This document shows positions 9,423-19,039 of a DNA stretch of 64,000 nucleotides, one piece after another; the first letter of the stretch is position 1, and each line of letters opens with the position of its first letter. The translations under genes and the position numbers were made by a program. The notes under the pieces were generated by a model that worked only from the letters and a program-made list of their open reading frames with translations, had not been told where the DNA came from and searched no databases. The stretch covers positions 434,001 to 498,000 of the forward strand of contig CAVPSU010000002.1 of NCBI GenBank assembly GCA_963708715.1. Direction: 5' to 3'. The stretch is from DAIOEK01 sp963708715. GTDB taxonomy: Bacteria > Chloroflexota > Anaerolineae > Anaerolineales > Anaerolineaceae.

Positions 9423-10118
9423 TCATCCCGGCAAATCCGGGAAGGTTAAAAAATAATTGATATCATCAAGGCAGATTTGAAAAAGTTCCTGCATGATATT
9501 GTCACTCGCGGTATAGGTGGTTCCCATCATGCCATCACCATGAATTTTCCTGGACTGGGTAGCGTTCAGGAGTCCAATGTATGAAACAGGTGGTTTTTCA
9601 TGGGTTGGCATCTCAGAAACGCGAGTAAAAGAAAACGCTTCCATCCAACTGGCATGATCCGGGGAGAGGTTGTATTTAGTAGCCAGTGCAGAGATACTGT
9701 TGGACATCCACCAGGCATACCATATTATTCTCAAGTCTTCGTGTTTATTTGAGATCTCAACCATTTTCTCCCTGACTATTTCATTACCGCCATGTCCATT
9801 CAAGATCAGGATCCGCCTGAAACCGTGTTGATATAACGCAGTAATGATATCTTCCGCGATCATCAGAAGTGATTCACTTCGTAAGCTGATCGTCCCTGGA
9901 TAGGAAAGAAAATATGGGCATACGCCGAAATTCAACTCGGGGCCGATCAATACCCCCGTCTTTTGGGATGCGGCATCTGCAAGTGCCATTGGAATCCGAG
10001 TATCGGTTAATAAACTCAGGTAGCCATGTTGTTCGGTCGCACCAAGTACGACGATGACACGGTCATCCTGCTGCAAGTATTTCTCTACATCCATCCAGTT
10101 GATGTCTGAAAACCGCAT
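9423..10118 (-). CDS. creatininase family metal-dependent amidohydrolase
   Basis: This 231-residue protein has the family metal-binding pattern: E29 and H31 in GATEQHGYL, D39, and NGHGGNE at 107-113. The family includes creatinine amidohydrolase, formamide hydrolases of the riboflavin/F420 and mycofactocin pathways, and many uncharacterised members. The substrate here cannot be assigned. The start is preceded by AAGGAGTATG-like sequence. It lies 25 bases after the phosphatase-fold gene upstream, so the two may be cotranscribed. Confidence 0.88.
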   Translation of the reverse strand: MRFSDINWMDVEKYLQQDDRVIVVLGATEQHGYLSLLTDTRIPMALADAASQKTGVLIGPELNFGVCPYFLSYPGTISLRSESLLMIAEDIITALYQHGFRRILILNGHGGNEIVREKMVEISNKHEDLRIIWYAWWMSNSISALATKYNLSPDHASWMEAFSFTRVSEMPTHEKPPVSYIGLLNATQSRKIHGDGMMGTTYTASDNIMQELFQICLDDINYFLTFPDLPG

Positions 10119-10143
10119 GACATACTCCTTAGATTTACAACGT

Positions 10144-11664
10144 TTATTGGCAACGATTGGGGATCACTTCAAAATCAATTTTTCCAATATCAGGGGAGAA
10201 AAAACTATAATCACTCAATATTGGTCGGTTTCCACCATCCAAATAATTCAAGACGATCCGGAAACTATTGATTGGCGTCATAGTTGAATATAGTTGGTCG
10301 CGGATTTCTTCTGGTGCATAAACAGCCATCAGGTTTTTTAACCGGGAATTCTTATCTATGGGATCGTAGCCATGATCCAATTCGAGGATGATGATTGGTG
10401 GGGTACCTGATTCCCGCAATATTGTCTCAATGATTTTGGTAATCCGCTTGTTCACATAGATCAGTTGGTTGATATATGGATCGCCGGGATGTTTTGCCTC
10501 CAATGCAAAGGAACCATCTTGTGCGAGTACATACGGCTCATGTGGTGCTCCCAGATGGGCGTACACGTATTTGGGGCTTTTCAATTGTGCCACGGTATCC
10601 AGCTTATCCAGCGTGTTTCGGTGGACCAAATAATAATATTCGGCAGATTCATCAAACGTATCAAAGTCGACTGGCTCGGTTTGACCAGAAGGTGCAAATC
10701 GCTCACTAAATTCGGAATATAAAATTCCCATCGAAGAATTCAGAAGAATCGTCTCGAATTTATTTAAGACAGAATATTTTTTATTCAAGTCTACTTTGTA
10801 GTAATAATCTACATCTGGTGTTTCAGACCAGGGATAGGCAAATTCAAATGATACCGTGGTATATCCCAGTTCCTCAAGTTTCGTCCGGACTGGATTATGG
10901 ATGATCTTTTCCCGTTCGATCATGATATCTGAGCTCCAACCCTGCAAGGTTGTGTCTGCCGGAGTGTCTGATTGGTAATCCATCGACAGAGTGGATAAGA
11001 TCGAGATCATCGTGACCTGATAGTTACTCTGTGAGCACGGAATGATAGTAAAGCCCAGGTCTTTCAAGTGTCCGGTGAAGTTCGAATTATCGAAACCAAA
11101 TTTACTTAGCAATATATCATTCCGAGCATACGCATCGAGAATGATGAAATACACATCTGGAAGTCCCGCCTGGGCTGACACAACAGAGTGGCTCTTATTT
11201 CTCAATTCCATGTCATATCGAATGAGTTTGGTTGTTGCGGGGATGGCTGAGAATAAGAATAAAACAAGCAAGATCAAATTGATGGGGACTATCAATTGCT
11301 TTACATTCTCTTTGAAGCGAAGAATTATCCAGGTTGTTACTCCGCCAGTGATGAGAAATAGCGGGAAAAGAACACTGTGATGACTCAGGAATAGTTTTCT
11401 CGGTTCAAGCCATTGGTATACATGACCATACGAAAAAAACAAAAGAATTAGCAATCCACCTATGAGCGAAGCGGACATCCATGAACGGGTAACTAACCGA
11501 AGTACAAGTAAGACCACTAGCCCAAGTAAGAATTGGAATAGAACGGACCTGGCGATATCGGATTTGTCAATTTGATTAATATTCGCTGCTGCTAAAAATG
11601 CAATCGGAATCAATGCAGCGATAATAGAGGTAAATGGAAGAGATAATGGATTGAACTTTTTCAT
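10144..11664 (-). CDS. membrane protein with sulfatase/alkaline-phosphatase-fold domain
   Basis: This 506-residue protein begins with four to five hydrophobic segments (to about residue 140) and continues as an extracytoplasmic domain of the sulfatase-like hydrolase/transferase type. The first strand is DVYFIILDAYARND with the family's first metal-ligand Asp, then a SNYQVTMIS segment, YVYAHLGAPHEPYV, and a late IIILELDHGYDP strand. Related membrane-anchored proteins are phosphoglycerol- or phosphoethanolamine-transferase-like, but the nucleophile is not obvious, so a catalytic role is unproven. It lies downstream of leuS after a hairpin. Confidence 0.7.
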   Translation of the reverse strand: MKKFNPLSLPFTSIIAALIPIAFLAAANINQIDKSDIARSVLFQFLLGLVVLLVLRLVTRSWMSASLIGGLLILLFFSYGHVYQWLEPRKLFLSHHSVLFPLFLITGGVTTWIILRFKENVKQLIVPINLILLVLFLFSAIPATTKLIRYDMELRNKSHSVVSAQAGLPDVYFIILDAYARNDILLSKFGFDNSNFTGHLKDLGFTIIPCSQSNYQVTMISILSTLSMDYQSDTPADTTLQGWSSDIMIEREKIIHNPVRTKLEELGYTTVSFEFAYPWSETPDVDYYYKVDLNKKYSVLNKFETILLNSSMGILYSEFSERFAPSGQTEPVDFDTFDESAEYYYLVHRNTLDKLDTVAQLKSPKYVYAHLGAPHEPYVLAQDGSFALEAKHPGDPYINQLIYVNKRITKIIETILRESGTPPIIILELDHGYDPIDKNSRLKNLMAVYAPEEIRDQLYSTMTPINSFRIVLNYLDGGNRPILSDYSFFSPDIGKIDFEVIPNRCQ

Positions 11665-11670
11665 CGCATT

Positions 11671-11703
11671 AATAAGGCAGCTTTCAGTGAAAGCTGCCTT
11701 ATT
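11671..11703 (-). terminator. perfect 15-bp hairpin after leuS
   Basis: Arms AATAAGGCAGCTTTC and GAAAGCTGCCTTATT pair perfectly around AGT. It lies between the leuS stop and the start of the phosphatase-fold gene. A TTTT tract follows on the plus strand but only TTAAT on the minus strand, so termination of leuS transcripts is likely but not textbook. Confidence 0.65.
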
Positions 11704-11740
11704 TTAGTATCATCTTAAGGTAGCTTACTCGAAAATTATA

Positions 11741-14227
11741 CTATATGACGATATTTACCAGTCGACCGGGTACTACGATCACTTGCCGGGGAACTTTCCC
11801 TTCGAGCACCTTCTGTATGGCATCGCTGGCCAGAGCTTCCTGGCGAGCGTCGTCATCGGAAATATTTACTGGTACAAAGATCCGATCGCGTAATTTTCCA
11901 TTCACCTGGATTATAAGAGTGGTGACTTCCTCGGTTGCCGCCTCTTCGTCCACAATCGGCCAGGATTGAGTATGTACTGAATAAGGCTTTCCCAGCTTCG
12001 CCCATAGTTCTTCCGCGATATGGGGGCAGATCGGAGCCAACATCAGTGTGTAGATCTCCAAAACTTCATTCCAAACTGGAGAATTCCCCGCGCCATTCTG
12101 ATGCGCTTTATACATCTCATTCATCAGTTCCATTAAAGAAGAAACGATTGTATTGAATTCGAATTTTTCAAAATCGCGCGTCACTGATTTTAGTGTTTGG
12201 TGCAATTTCCTGCGAATTTGTTTGAGCACATCGGGAGATGCCTTAATTGAAACCGGTTGCTCGCTGAAAATTGCCCATACCCTGCGCAGCCAGCGGGCCG
12301 TGCCTTCGATACCGGTACTGGACCAGGGACCACCCATTTCCCACCGAGTGAAAAACATCAAGTATGCCCTGACGGTATCTGCGCCATACTGCGCGACCAG
12401 ATGATCAGGAGCAACCACATTTCCACGACTTTTACTCATCTTTTCTGAGTCTTCACCGAGGACCATACCCTGGTTTCGTAGCTGCATGCATCGGTTCGGT
12501 CGTCTGGAACGATCCCCAGTGAATGCAACGCCTTATGGAAGAAACGGGTATAGATCAGATGCATATTGGCATGCTCAATGCCGCCAGTATAGATATCCAC
12601 CGGCATCCAGTAATCGTATTCGTTCGGATCAAATGGTCCCTTGTCATATTTGGGCGATAAGATAACGCAGGTGATACCAGGATGAACACATGAATGTATC
12701 CATGGTATCCGTTTCGCGTTCGGCATCTCCACCGCAGTTCGGGCAGATCGTATTCTTCCAGGTTGGATGCAGTTTCAATGGACTTTCACCGGTTGGTTTC
12801 CATTCCACATCATCCGGCAAGTAAGATCGGTAGTTGGTCTTCTGGCACGGGCTACTAGCACCACATTTTTCGCAGTAAGATGATCGGGATTGGTGCACCC
12901 CAGTAACGCTGCCTAGAAATCAACCAGTCGCGCAATCGATAATTGGTGGATGCCTTTGCCCACACCCAGCTTGCTCCAGATAGTGCAATGGCTTTCGATG
13001 ATGGCCTCATCAGCAGGTGTTCCTGTGAGATGTCCAGAATTGACCATTACGCCCTGTGGCCGGGATCGCTGATTCATGTCATTCGTCCACTTGAATCTGT
13101 GGTCACTCCTTCAGGTTGAATGACAACCTTGATCGGCAGATTCAAATTTGCGGGCAAATTCGAAATCACGTTGATCATGCGCAGGGACAGCCATGATTGC
13201 GCCGGTACCATAGGTCATCAGTACATAATCGGCAATCCAGACCGGGATTTTTTCACCATTCACGGGATTGATCGCATAACCGCCGGTAAAAACACCGGTC
13301 TTTTCTTTGTCGGTAGCTTCACGCTGAATATCTGTATTGCCTGAGTGTCTGCTGGATGTATTCATCGACCTGGGCTTTCTGTTCTGGATGTCGTGATCTT
13401 GCTTACCAGAGGATGCTCTGGAGCAAGCACCATAAAGGTTACGCCCCACAGGGTATCCGGTCGGGTGGTAAATACTTCGATATCGATCACCTGTCTTCGG
13501 TCTTGAAATGCAACAGAAGCACCTTCCGACCGACCGATCCAGTTGGTTTGCAGGGTTCTTACCCGTTCCGGCCAATCAATTTTCGAATAATTCAACAATT
13601 CATCGGCGAATTTGGTGGTCCGGAAGAACCATTGTTCCAGGTTCTTCTTGATCACCGGAGTGCCGCAGCGTTCGCAATGACGGTCATCACCCCAGACCTG
13701 TTCGCGGGCCAGGGTCGTATTGCAGTTCGGGCACCAATCCACCGGAGACATCTTGCGATATGCCAGGTCGTTCTTGAAAAACTGGAGGAAAAACCACTGC
13801 GTCCAGCGGTAATACTCCGGATCAGCAAGAGACAGCTTCTCGGCGCCAATCGAACATGGCACCCATGCTCCGCAATTGGATGCGCATCTTCTCGATATTG
13901 GCGTAGGTCCATTTCTTTGGATGGATATTGCTGTTTGATGGCTGCATTCTCGGCCGGCAGGCCAAACGCATCAAAGCCCATCGGGAATAGCACATTAAAT
14001 CCACTGCATTCGCATAAACCGGGCGCGCGCATCCGGCGGAATCATGGCATACCAGTGACCGATATGCAGATCGCCGGAAGGATATGGCAGCATGGTCAGC
14101 GCATAATGCTTGGGTTTGACTTGGATCAATATCGGAATGGTAGAGACCATCGTCTTCCCATTTCTTTTGCCAGCGTGGTTCAATCTCAGCTGGATTGTAA
14201 AAATTAGGTTTCATCGCTGGTGTCCAT
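11741..14227 (-). pseudogene. leuS: leuS, leucyl-tRNA synthetase, reading frame broken by about 20 single-base insertions
   Basis: The region encodes a class I leucyl-tRNA synthetase, but no frame stays open until the last 248 codons (11741-12487). Signature parts are all present in successive frames: HIGH (LHIGHWYAM), the zinc-type Cys clusters, the CP1 editing segment (TYGTGAIMAVPAHDQRDFEFA), RDWLISRQRYWG and KMSKS. Each frame change is restored by removing one base; I place these near 12488, 12498, 12658, 12821, 12852, 12857, 12877, 12948, 12970, 12980, 12990, 13054, 13076, 13140, 13336, 13388, 13824, 13927, 14003 and 14118. From ATG 14214, 2474 minus 20 bases is 818 codons, the normal family length. 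The better ribosome-binding site (GAGGAG) serves an ATG ending at 14227, which would need a 21st insertion at about 14215. No deletion is needed. The cause is probably uncorrected long-read sequence rather than decay. Confidence 0.85.
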
Positions 14228-14282
14228 GGTTTCTCCTCTTATCGGTTCACGATGGTGCGCTTCATAATTTCCATTAAACAAA

Positions 14283-14520
14283 ACTCCTCCGCCCAATCAG
14301 GGACGGAGGTTATTCCGCGGTACCACCCTGGTTGCCAGACAATGCTGACCTCTCAGGCAGCTGTAACGGGCATACCCGTGCCGGCTACTTCATTCACCGG
14401 AACAGCTGCTCACGAAAAATGAGCAGGCAGGCGAGTTCAGTCTTTCGCGCTCCGGTACACACTGTCGGGTTTTCACCCTGCTCATTCGACTCTCTGCCGG
14501 ATGACCTACTACTCCTGCTT
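14283..14520 (-). promoter_or_regulatory. T-box leader controlling leuS
   Basis: On the minus strand the leader contains the T-box core AGGGTGGTACCGCGG. It is followed by a terminator stem CCTCCG...CGGAGG and then AGTTTTGTTT, just upstream of leuS. The upstream half holds Stem I-like elements (an AGAGAG segment and stacked hairpins), including a CTC triplet in GAACTCGCC that could be the Leu specifier. Uncharged tRNA-Leu would stabilise the antiterminator and allow leuS transcription. Assignment to Leu rests on the downstream gene; I did not fold Stem I in full. Confidence 0.85.
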
Positions 14521-14529
14521 CAGCTTTTG

Positions 14530-14602
14530 TGGACCCAGCGAGATTCGAACTCTCGACCTTCTCAATGCCATTGAGACGCGCTCCCAACTGCGCTATGGGC
14601 CC
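14530..14602 (-). tRNA. tRNA-Ala (anticodon GGC)
   Basis: A 73-base cloverleaf. The acceptor GGGCCCA pairs with TGGGTCC with one G-T, followed by discriminator A. The anticodon stem TCTCA/TGAGA encloses loop ATGGCAT, and the T arm contains GTTCGAATC. The 3' CCA is not encoded. It lies ten bases upstream of the T-box leader. Confidence 0.95.
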
Positions 14603-14631
14603 ATGAATCTTTCTTCTATCCGCACTTGCAG

Positions 14632-14704
14632 TGGACCTGGAGGGATTCGAACCCTCGACCTCTTCAGTGCGATTGAAGCGCGCTCCCAACTGCGCTACAG
14701 GCCC
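14632..14704 (-). tRNA. tRNA-Ala (anticodon CGC)
   Basis: A 73-base cloverleaf. The acceptor GGGCCTG pairs with CAGGTCC with one G-T. The anticodon stem CTTCA/TGAAG encloses ATCGCAC, and the T arm contains GTTCGAATC. CCA is not encoded. It is the first gene behind a strong promoter and is followed after 29 bases by tRNA-Ala(GGC). Confidence 0.95.
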
Positions 14705-14721
14705 TAATTCAGGGTGCAGAA

Positions 14722-14750
14722 ATTTTACCCGTTGGGCACAGGCTTGTCAA
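14722..14750 (-). promoter_or_regulatory. sigma-70 promoter for the tRNA-Ala pair (and possibly leuS)
   Basis: On the minus strand TTGACA (14745-14750) and TAAAAT (14722-14727) are separated by exactly 17 bases. They sit 18 bases upstream of tRNA-Ala(CGC). No terminator is visible between the tRNAs and the T-box leader, so the transcript may continue into leuS. Confidence 0.85.
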
Positions 14751-14785
14751 GAAGGAAAGCAATTGACAAAGATTAACCGAAGGAC

Positions 14786-16666
14786 CTACTCTACCGCATT
14801 CAATGAATAATAAAGATAACCAGGCGTTTGGTACACTTGCTTCATATTCGCAGTTTCGACTTTCTGGATCAATTCGCTATTTGTACTGGGTACGACAACC
14901 AGATCGATATTAAAAGCATCCACCTCGGATCGGATCGTCTCTGGGGGCATTTCATTTCCGGGGTTATAGATCATCTCCAGATGCAGGCGGCGATTGAACT
15001 CCCGCCTTTGATTCTCTCGGTATAAGAAATCCTGGATATAATCCGATTTCGACCAGAAGAGGCGAACCGACGTGGTCAATTGAGGAACGGAAATAGCCAG
15101 TTCTTCCGGAGCAAGAATTAGAGTTGGGTATGGCTGTTCCTGGATAAGATAATCTACTGCTGCGAGATGGTTCTGAGATATTTTATATGTGCTTTGAGGA
15201 TGATATAAAAGGGGGTCCCCATAGAGAAAAGCCTTGCCCATCGCAAATAGAGACATAATTAAAAAACCCGTCAAGGCTACCAGTAATTTCCATCTTTTGG
15301 ATTGCACCAGGTAGACCACGGTAATTGAAATTCCCGGTCCAATAAGTAAAAACCAATAGACACGCCAGTAAGTAGCAAAACTGGTTATATATTTTGCAAT
15401 ATAAGGGGCAAAGAATGGATTCCAAATCGTCAAAACCAGCAATAACGGAAAATATACAAATAGAAGGCGGATTGTTTTATCTTTGGTGGCAAATAGAACG
15501 ATCAGCATCACCATATATGCTGCAAACCAAAATATGCCCAAACCCATAAAACGAAGTGCGATTTGCTGTGGATCAAACTGTAAGAGATCATCTGGATTAT
15601 TGAATACCTGGCTGTTGCTGATACCAACTCGGATTGCAATCGCAAAAAGGGCTAAAGGGACAATTCCACCAATTAGAAGGAGTGTGCGCTTGTTTCGACA
15701 CTTATTTTGGATGAAATCGATCCCAATCAGCCCAACCAGCGGGATGGGTATCATATATACAGCGATCGGATTCAAGGCAATTCCGGCAAAGGAAATTGCG
15801 GTTAATTGGATAAATGCAAATACGGATGGATTTTTGACGGATGTCAAAATTGTGGATATTAAATATGGGATGAGGATATGCAACAGAACTGCCTTCCCCT
15901 GCCAGATTCGAGTAAGAAGAAAAGATCCCTGAGAGTATTGTGAGTATCCACCAAATAAGTGAAACAGGGAGAGAACGATTAGGAATAGAGGTAAAAAGCG
16001 TTTTGGGCAAAAATGTTTTGCCAACGAGGCATACGATAAATAAGAAAGAAGGATCAGGGTAAAAGGGAACACTGTATGTGCCAGTTCCGCTGCCTTTAAT
16101 CCACTCAATTTCGAGAGAGTCGACATCAGCAGTTCCCAAGATTCGAACCGATACTGTGACATTAATGGAAACCTGGGATCGCTCGTGGAAGGATCCGAGA
16201 GATAGAGCGAAGGATTGTCGATGCTTTTCTCGGCTAAACCGATATAGAAGGAATCATCTGAATTCTGGAAATTTAAGAGACTACTGCCAACACTTTGCAA
16301 GAGAATGATGGTCACGCATATAGCAAGCGAAATACTTACCAAGCGATCTGGTCGAATATCAGGCAATACTGGCAATCGAAATTGAGGTTGCTTTGCGCGA
16401 TGGAATATGAATATCACACTGACCAGAACGACAATTACTACAAAGATAACTAATGCATAATCAAAACTTAGGTGGAAAAAGAGGATAGGGGTAACGGCAA
16501 CTTGAAAGATACCGAGGAAATAAACAAATCCGTCAATGAAGGTTGGATTGTGATCCTCTTTCCGGAAATATATTCTGATTATCGAGCCGAAAGCATGGAA
16601 GAATAGGAAAAGGAATATCGTAAAACCAATGGCTTTAACCCCAAAAACAATAGTGAAACCATCCAT
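14786..16666 (-). CDS. polytopic membrane protein, probable GT-C-type glycosyltransferase
   Basis: This 626-residue protein has roughly twelve to fourteen hydrophobic segments and a C-terminal soluble part from about residue 520. The long loop after the fifth or sixth segment (about residues 135-170) carries an acidic SDDSFYIG motif, as expected of the catalytic loop of lipid-phosphosugar-dependent GT-C enzymes. I cannot assign a family with certainty. It is not visibly part of an operon: the tRNA promoter lies on one side and a 36-base gap to the PfkB gene on the other. Confidence 0.6.
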   Translation of the reverse strand: MDGFTIVFGVKAIGFTIFLFLFFHAFGSIIRIYFRKEDHNPTFIDGFVYFLGIFQVAVTPILFFHLSFDYALVIFVVIVVLVSVIFIFHRAKQPQFRLPVLPDIRPDRLVSISLAICVTIILLQSVGSSLLNFQNSDDSFYIGLAEKSIDNPSLYLSDPSTSDPRFPLMSQYRFESWELLMSTLSKLSGLKAAELAHTVFPFTLILLSYLSYASLAKHFCPKRFLPLFLIVLSLFHLFGGYSQYSQGSFLLTRIWQGKAVLLHILIPYLISTILTSVKNPSVFAFIQLTAISFAGIALNPIAVYMIPIPLVGLIGIDFIQNKCRNKRTLLLIGGIVPLALFAIAIRVGISNSQVFNNPDDLLQFDPQQIALRFMGLGIFWFAAYMVMLIVLFATKDKTIRLLFVYFPLLLVLTIWNPFFAPYIAKYITSFATYWRVYWFLLIGPGISITVVYLVQSKRWKLLVALTGFLIMSLFAMGKAFLYGDPLLYHPQSTYKISQNHLAAVDYLIQEQPYPTLILAPEELAISVPQLTTSVRLFWSKSDYIQDFLYRENQRREFNRRLHLEMIYNPGNEMPPETIRSEVDAFNIDLVVVPSTNSELIQKVETANMKQVYQTPGYLYYSLNAVE

Positions 16667-16701
16667 GCAATTTCCTATGCAGTAGAACTAAGATAATCAA
16701 A

Positions 16702-17640
16702 TTATATCCGACAAAAATTCTGGTAATTCTTCGCCATTTTGTGGATTGTATTGATATCTACACATTGCATTGGTCCTGCATTCATCACAGATAATCCACC
16801 CGTGATATTTCCATAGCGCAGGCATTCTTCCATGGGAAGATTATTCAAGCAAGCATACAGAAAGCCAGCATTGAAACTGTCGCCTGCACCGGTGGTATCC
16901 TTCACTTCCACCTGTATGGCGGGAACCTGCCAGGTTACCTGTCCTTGCCGGGCAATGGCTCCCATGCCACCCCTTTTGATCACGACAGTTGGGACAATTT
17001 CCGCCAGGCGATCCAACGCATTGAAAACATCGCCGGTTCCCGTAAATGCGAGCGCTTCACGCTCATTCGGGGCAAAAATATCTACCCTCTGCAATGCTTC
17101 TTCCATACTCGGAGAATCCAATGTCAATTCTGTATGCTGACAGTCCATAAAAAGTATGAATTCTTTCCGTCTTGGTAGGCGATCGAGCATTTCCAGACTT
17201 CGCCAGTCCTCGACGCCGGGAGAGAGATAGCAATTGAATTCCAAAGTAGACAATTCCTCAAAACTGCTTGGTTGGTAAGGTGTATCTTCAAAACTGACAA
17301 ATCCCCGGTCGTGTTCAAAAGAAAAGCTGGATGCCACAAAACGCCGAGGTTCATCGTAGTGCCTGCAAAGGCTTGTATCTATGCCGGTTTTTTCGGCTTC
17401 GCTTAATACAAATTGGCTGAAGAAATCAGTACCAAAGTCGCAGATCCAACCAACATTCATACCAAGGCGATGCAGGATCAGTACAATATAGTAGGTGCCA
17501 CCTGGGACCATCTGGAAATTCCGGGCGAAGATATCCGCACCCATCCGCGGCATCTCGGGCAGACCGGTGAATACCATGTCACAAAAATAGGACCCGGCTA
17601 CGACAATATCATACTGTTTCATTTTTTCATCTATCATCAT
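16702..17640 (-). CDS. PfkB-family sugar kinase
   Basis: This 312-residue ribokinase-fold kinase has the C-terminal PfkB signature DTTGAGDSFNAGF, with catalytic base D254 and the anion-hole GAGD at 251-254. It also has PNEREALAFTG near 191 and an N-terminal substrate-lid region. It phosphorylates a sugar or related alcohol with ATP in the cytosol. It abuts the GH4 gene with no gap and is the last gene of the sugar operon, so it probably acts on the product released by GH4. Alternative ATG codons exist 6 residues in; the first is kept. Confidence 0.87.
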   Translation of the reverse strand: MMIDEKMKQYDIVVAGSYFCDMVFTGLPEMPRMGADIFARNFQMVPGGTYYIVLILHRLGMNVGWICDFGTDFFSQFVLSEAEKTGIDTSLCRHYDEPRRFVASSFSFEHDRGFVSFEDTPYQPSSFEELSTLEFNCYLSPGVEDWRSLEMLDRLPRRKEFILFMDCQHTELTLDSPSMEEALQRVDIFAPNEREALAFTGTGDVFNALDRLAEIVPTVVIKRGGMGAIARQGQVTWQVPAIQVEVKDTTGAGDSFNAGFLYACLNNLPMEECLRYGNITGGLSVMNAGPMQCVDINTIHKMAKNYQNFCRI

Positions 17641-19020
17641 CTATTTCCACTCGCCAACAAATTCTTTATGTGCTTCAAGGTATTCGCCCACCAATGTGCG
17701 GGCAAGTGAGTACGACAACACCAATGGATGCGCCATAAGAGCAAGATATGCTTTGCGCTTTGATCTGGTTAGGATTGCTTCCGCAGCTAATAGCTCGTAT
17801 TGTTTTACATTCCGCATCAGTAATTCCTGAGGTTCCGCAACCTTACCGATCTTGATCGGGTGGATTCCAGTGCGATCCACATCACAACTGATCTCAACTA
17901 CATCCGTCGGACGCATGCAATCAATCGACCCTTGATTGGGAACATTTACCGCGATGTGGACATTGTCCCCTGATTCGAATGCCTCTACGATTCCTAATGC
18001 CACGCCTGCGTAGCCTTCACTGGCGGCATCATCCTCTAGCCCAGCAAATGATTGGTGATCGGCTTCATCGATGGTTGGTGCGTCCGGACGGGCATAATTC
18101 ATATAGGTCGCACTTCGCCGTTCGTTATATCGCCAATAGACCTTCACAACCTCTTCGGGATACCGGTCCGGATCGAGTTCGGTTAACATATCCATTAAGG
18201 TCTTATTGAGCAATAAGACTTCTTCACCGCGTGTTCTCTCTTCCGCCAGGATACTGGAAACCGCTCTATCGGCGTAATGATAATAAAAAAGGTATTCATT
18301 CATCCATAATCCGACTTCCCTAATCAGGTCTGGTTCAAATACTTTCATATCGCTATTCAAGATGAACGCCTCATCAGCTAGTAGGGCGGGGAGTTTTTCT
18401 TCCTTATTAACCTGGATACTCCGCGACCAGGAAAGATGATTCAGCCCAAATACTTCACATCGAATTTGATCTGCAGGTACTCGGAGGTAGCGAGCTGCTG
18501 AATTTTGTGCCCCATTCGCACCGTCACAGATACCCACGATCCGTTCAAAACCGCTGTCCCGTAGAGCTTGCGTAACCAGACCAGCTGGATTGGTGAAATT
18601 AAACATCCAGGCTTTCGGACAGATCTTATCCATCAACTCGGCGTATCCACGGATGGCTGGGATACTCCGCATCGCCATCGCGAATCCACCCGGACCGGTC
18701 GTCTCCTGCCCGAGAATATGATGTGCCAAGGCTATCCGCTCATCCAGCACACGACCTTTTTCTTTTCCAACCCGGATCGTGGTGATCACATAATCGGATC
18801 CTTCCAGGGCAATCCGTGGATCGGTTGTGTGTGTTAATCGGACCGGGCTCCCGGCTTGTTTGATTATCATTTGGCAGATCTTGCTGATTATCTCAAGTTG
18901 ATCCGCATCCGTATCCATTAAGCAGATCTCTTCTAAATGGATCTTCTCCGCTCTTTTTAGAGCGGATTGAATTACGAGGGGTGCCCGGATTCCGGCTCCA
19001 CCGATCAAAGTTAGCTTCAT
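17641..19020 (-). CDS. glycoside hydrolase family 4 (NAD+ and metal dependent)
   Basis: This 459-residue GH4 enzyme has an N-terminal Rossmann start (LIGGAGIRAPL), NFTNPAG at 141-147, the metal ligands C165 (in GICDGAN) and H195 (in FGLNHLSW), and an Arg-rich C-terminal half. GH4 enzymes cleave alpha- or beta-glycosides by transient oxidation at C3 with bound NAD+. Subfamilies act on 6-phospho-glucosides, alpha-galactosides or galacturonides. Because the same operon encodes an ABC importer and not a PTS, the substrate may be unphosphorylated; this is inference. It lies directly before pfkB. Confidence 0.92.
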   Translation of the reverse strand: MKLTLIGGAGIRAPLVIQSALKRAEKIHLEEICLMDTDADQLEIISKICQMIIKQAGSPVRLTHTTDPRIALEGSDYVITTIRVGKEKGRVLDERIALAHHILGQETTGPGGFAMAMRSIPAIRGYAELMDKICPKAWMFNFTNPAGLVTQALRDSGFERIVGICDGANGAQNSAARYLRVPADQIRCEVFGLNHLSWSRSIQVNKEEKLPALLADEAFILNSDMKVFEPDLIREVGLWMNEYLFYYHYADRAVSSILAEERTRGEEVLLLNKTLMDMLTELDPDRYPEEVVKVYWRYNERRSATYMNYARPDAPTIDEADHQSFAGLEDDAASEGYAGVALGIVEAFESGDNVHIAVNVPNQGSIDCMRPTDVVEISCDVDRTGIHPIKIGKVAEPQELLMRNVKQYELLAAEAILTRSKRKAYLALMAHPLVLSYSLARTLVGEYLEAHKEFVGEWK

Positions 19021-19039
19021 TGGTACCTCACATAAAAAA

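Noticed and set aside
12488..14118. programmed +1 frameshifting at every leuS break
   Set aside because: The insertion contexts share no slippery or stop motif, and twenty sites in one gene are not known in bacteria; artefact is more likely.
13356..14207. 283-codon plus-strand ORF antisense to leuS
   Set aside because: It lies opposite the LeuRS coding strand; conserved synthetase motifs on the minus strand explain the sequence.
14390..14689. 99-codon minus-strand ORF across the tRNA genes
   Set aside because: It overlaps two perfect tRNA-Ala genes and the T-box leader; its product has no protein-like pattern of its own.
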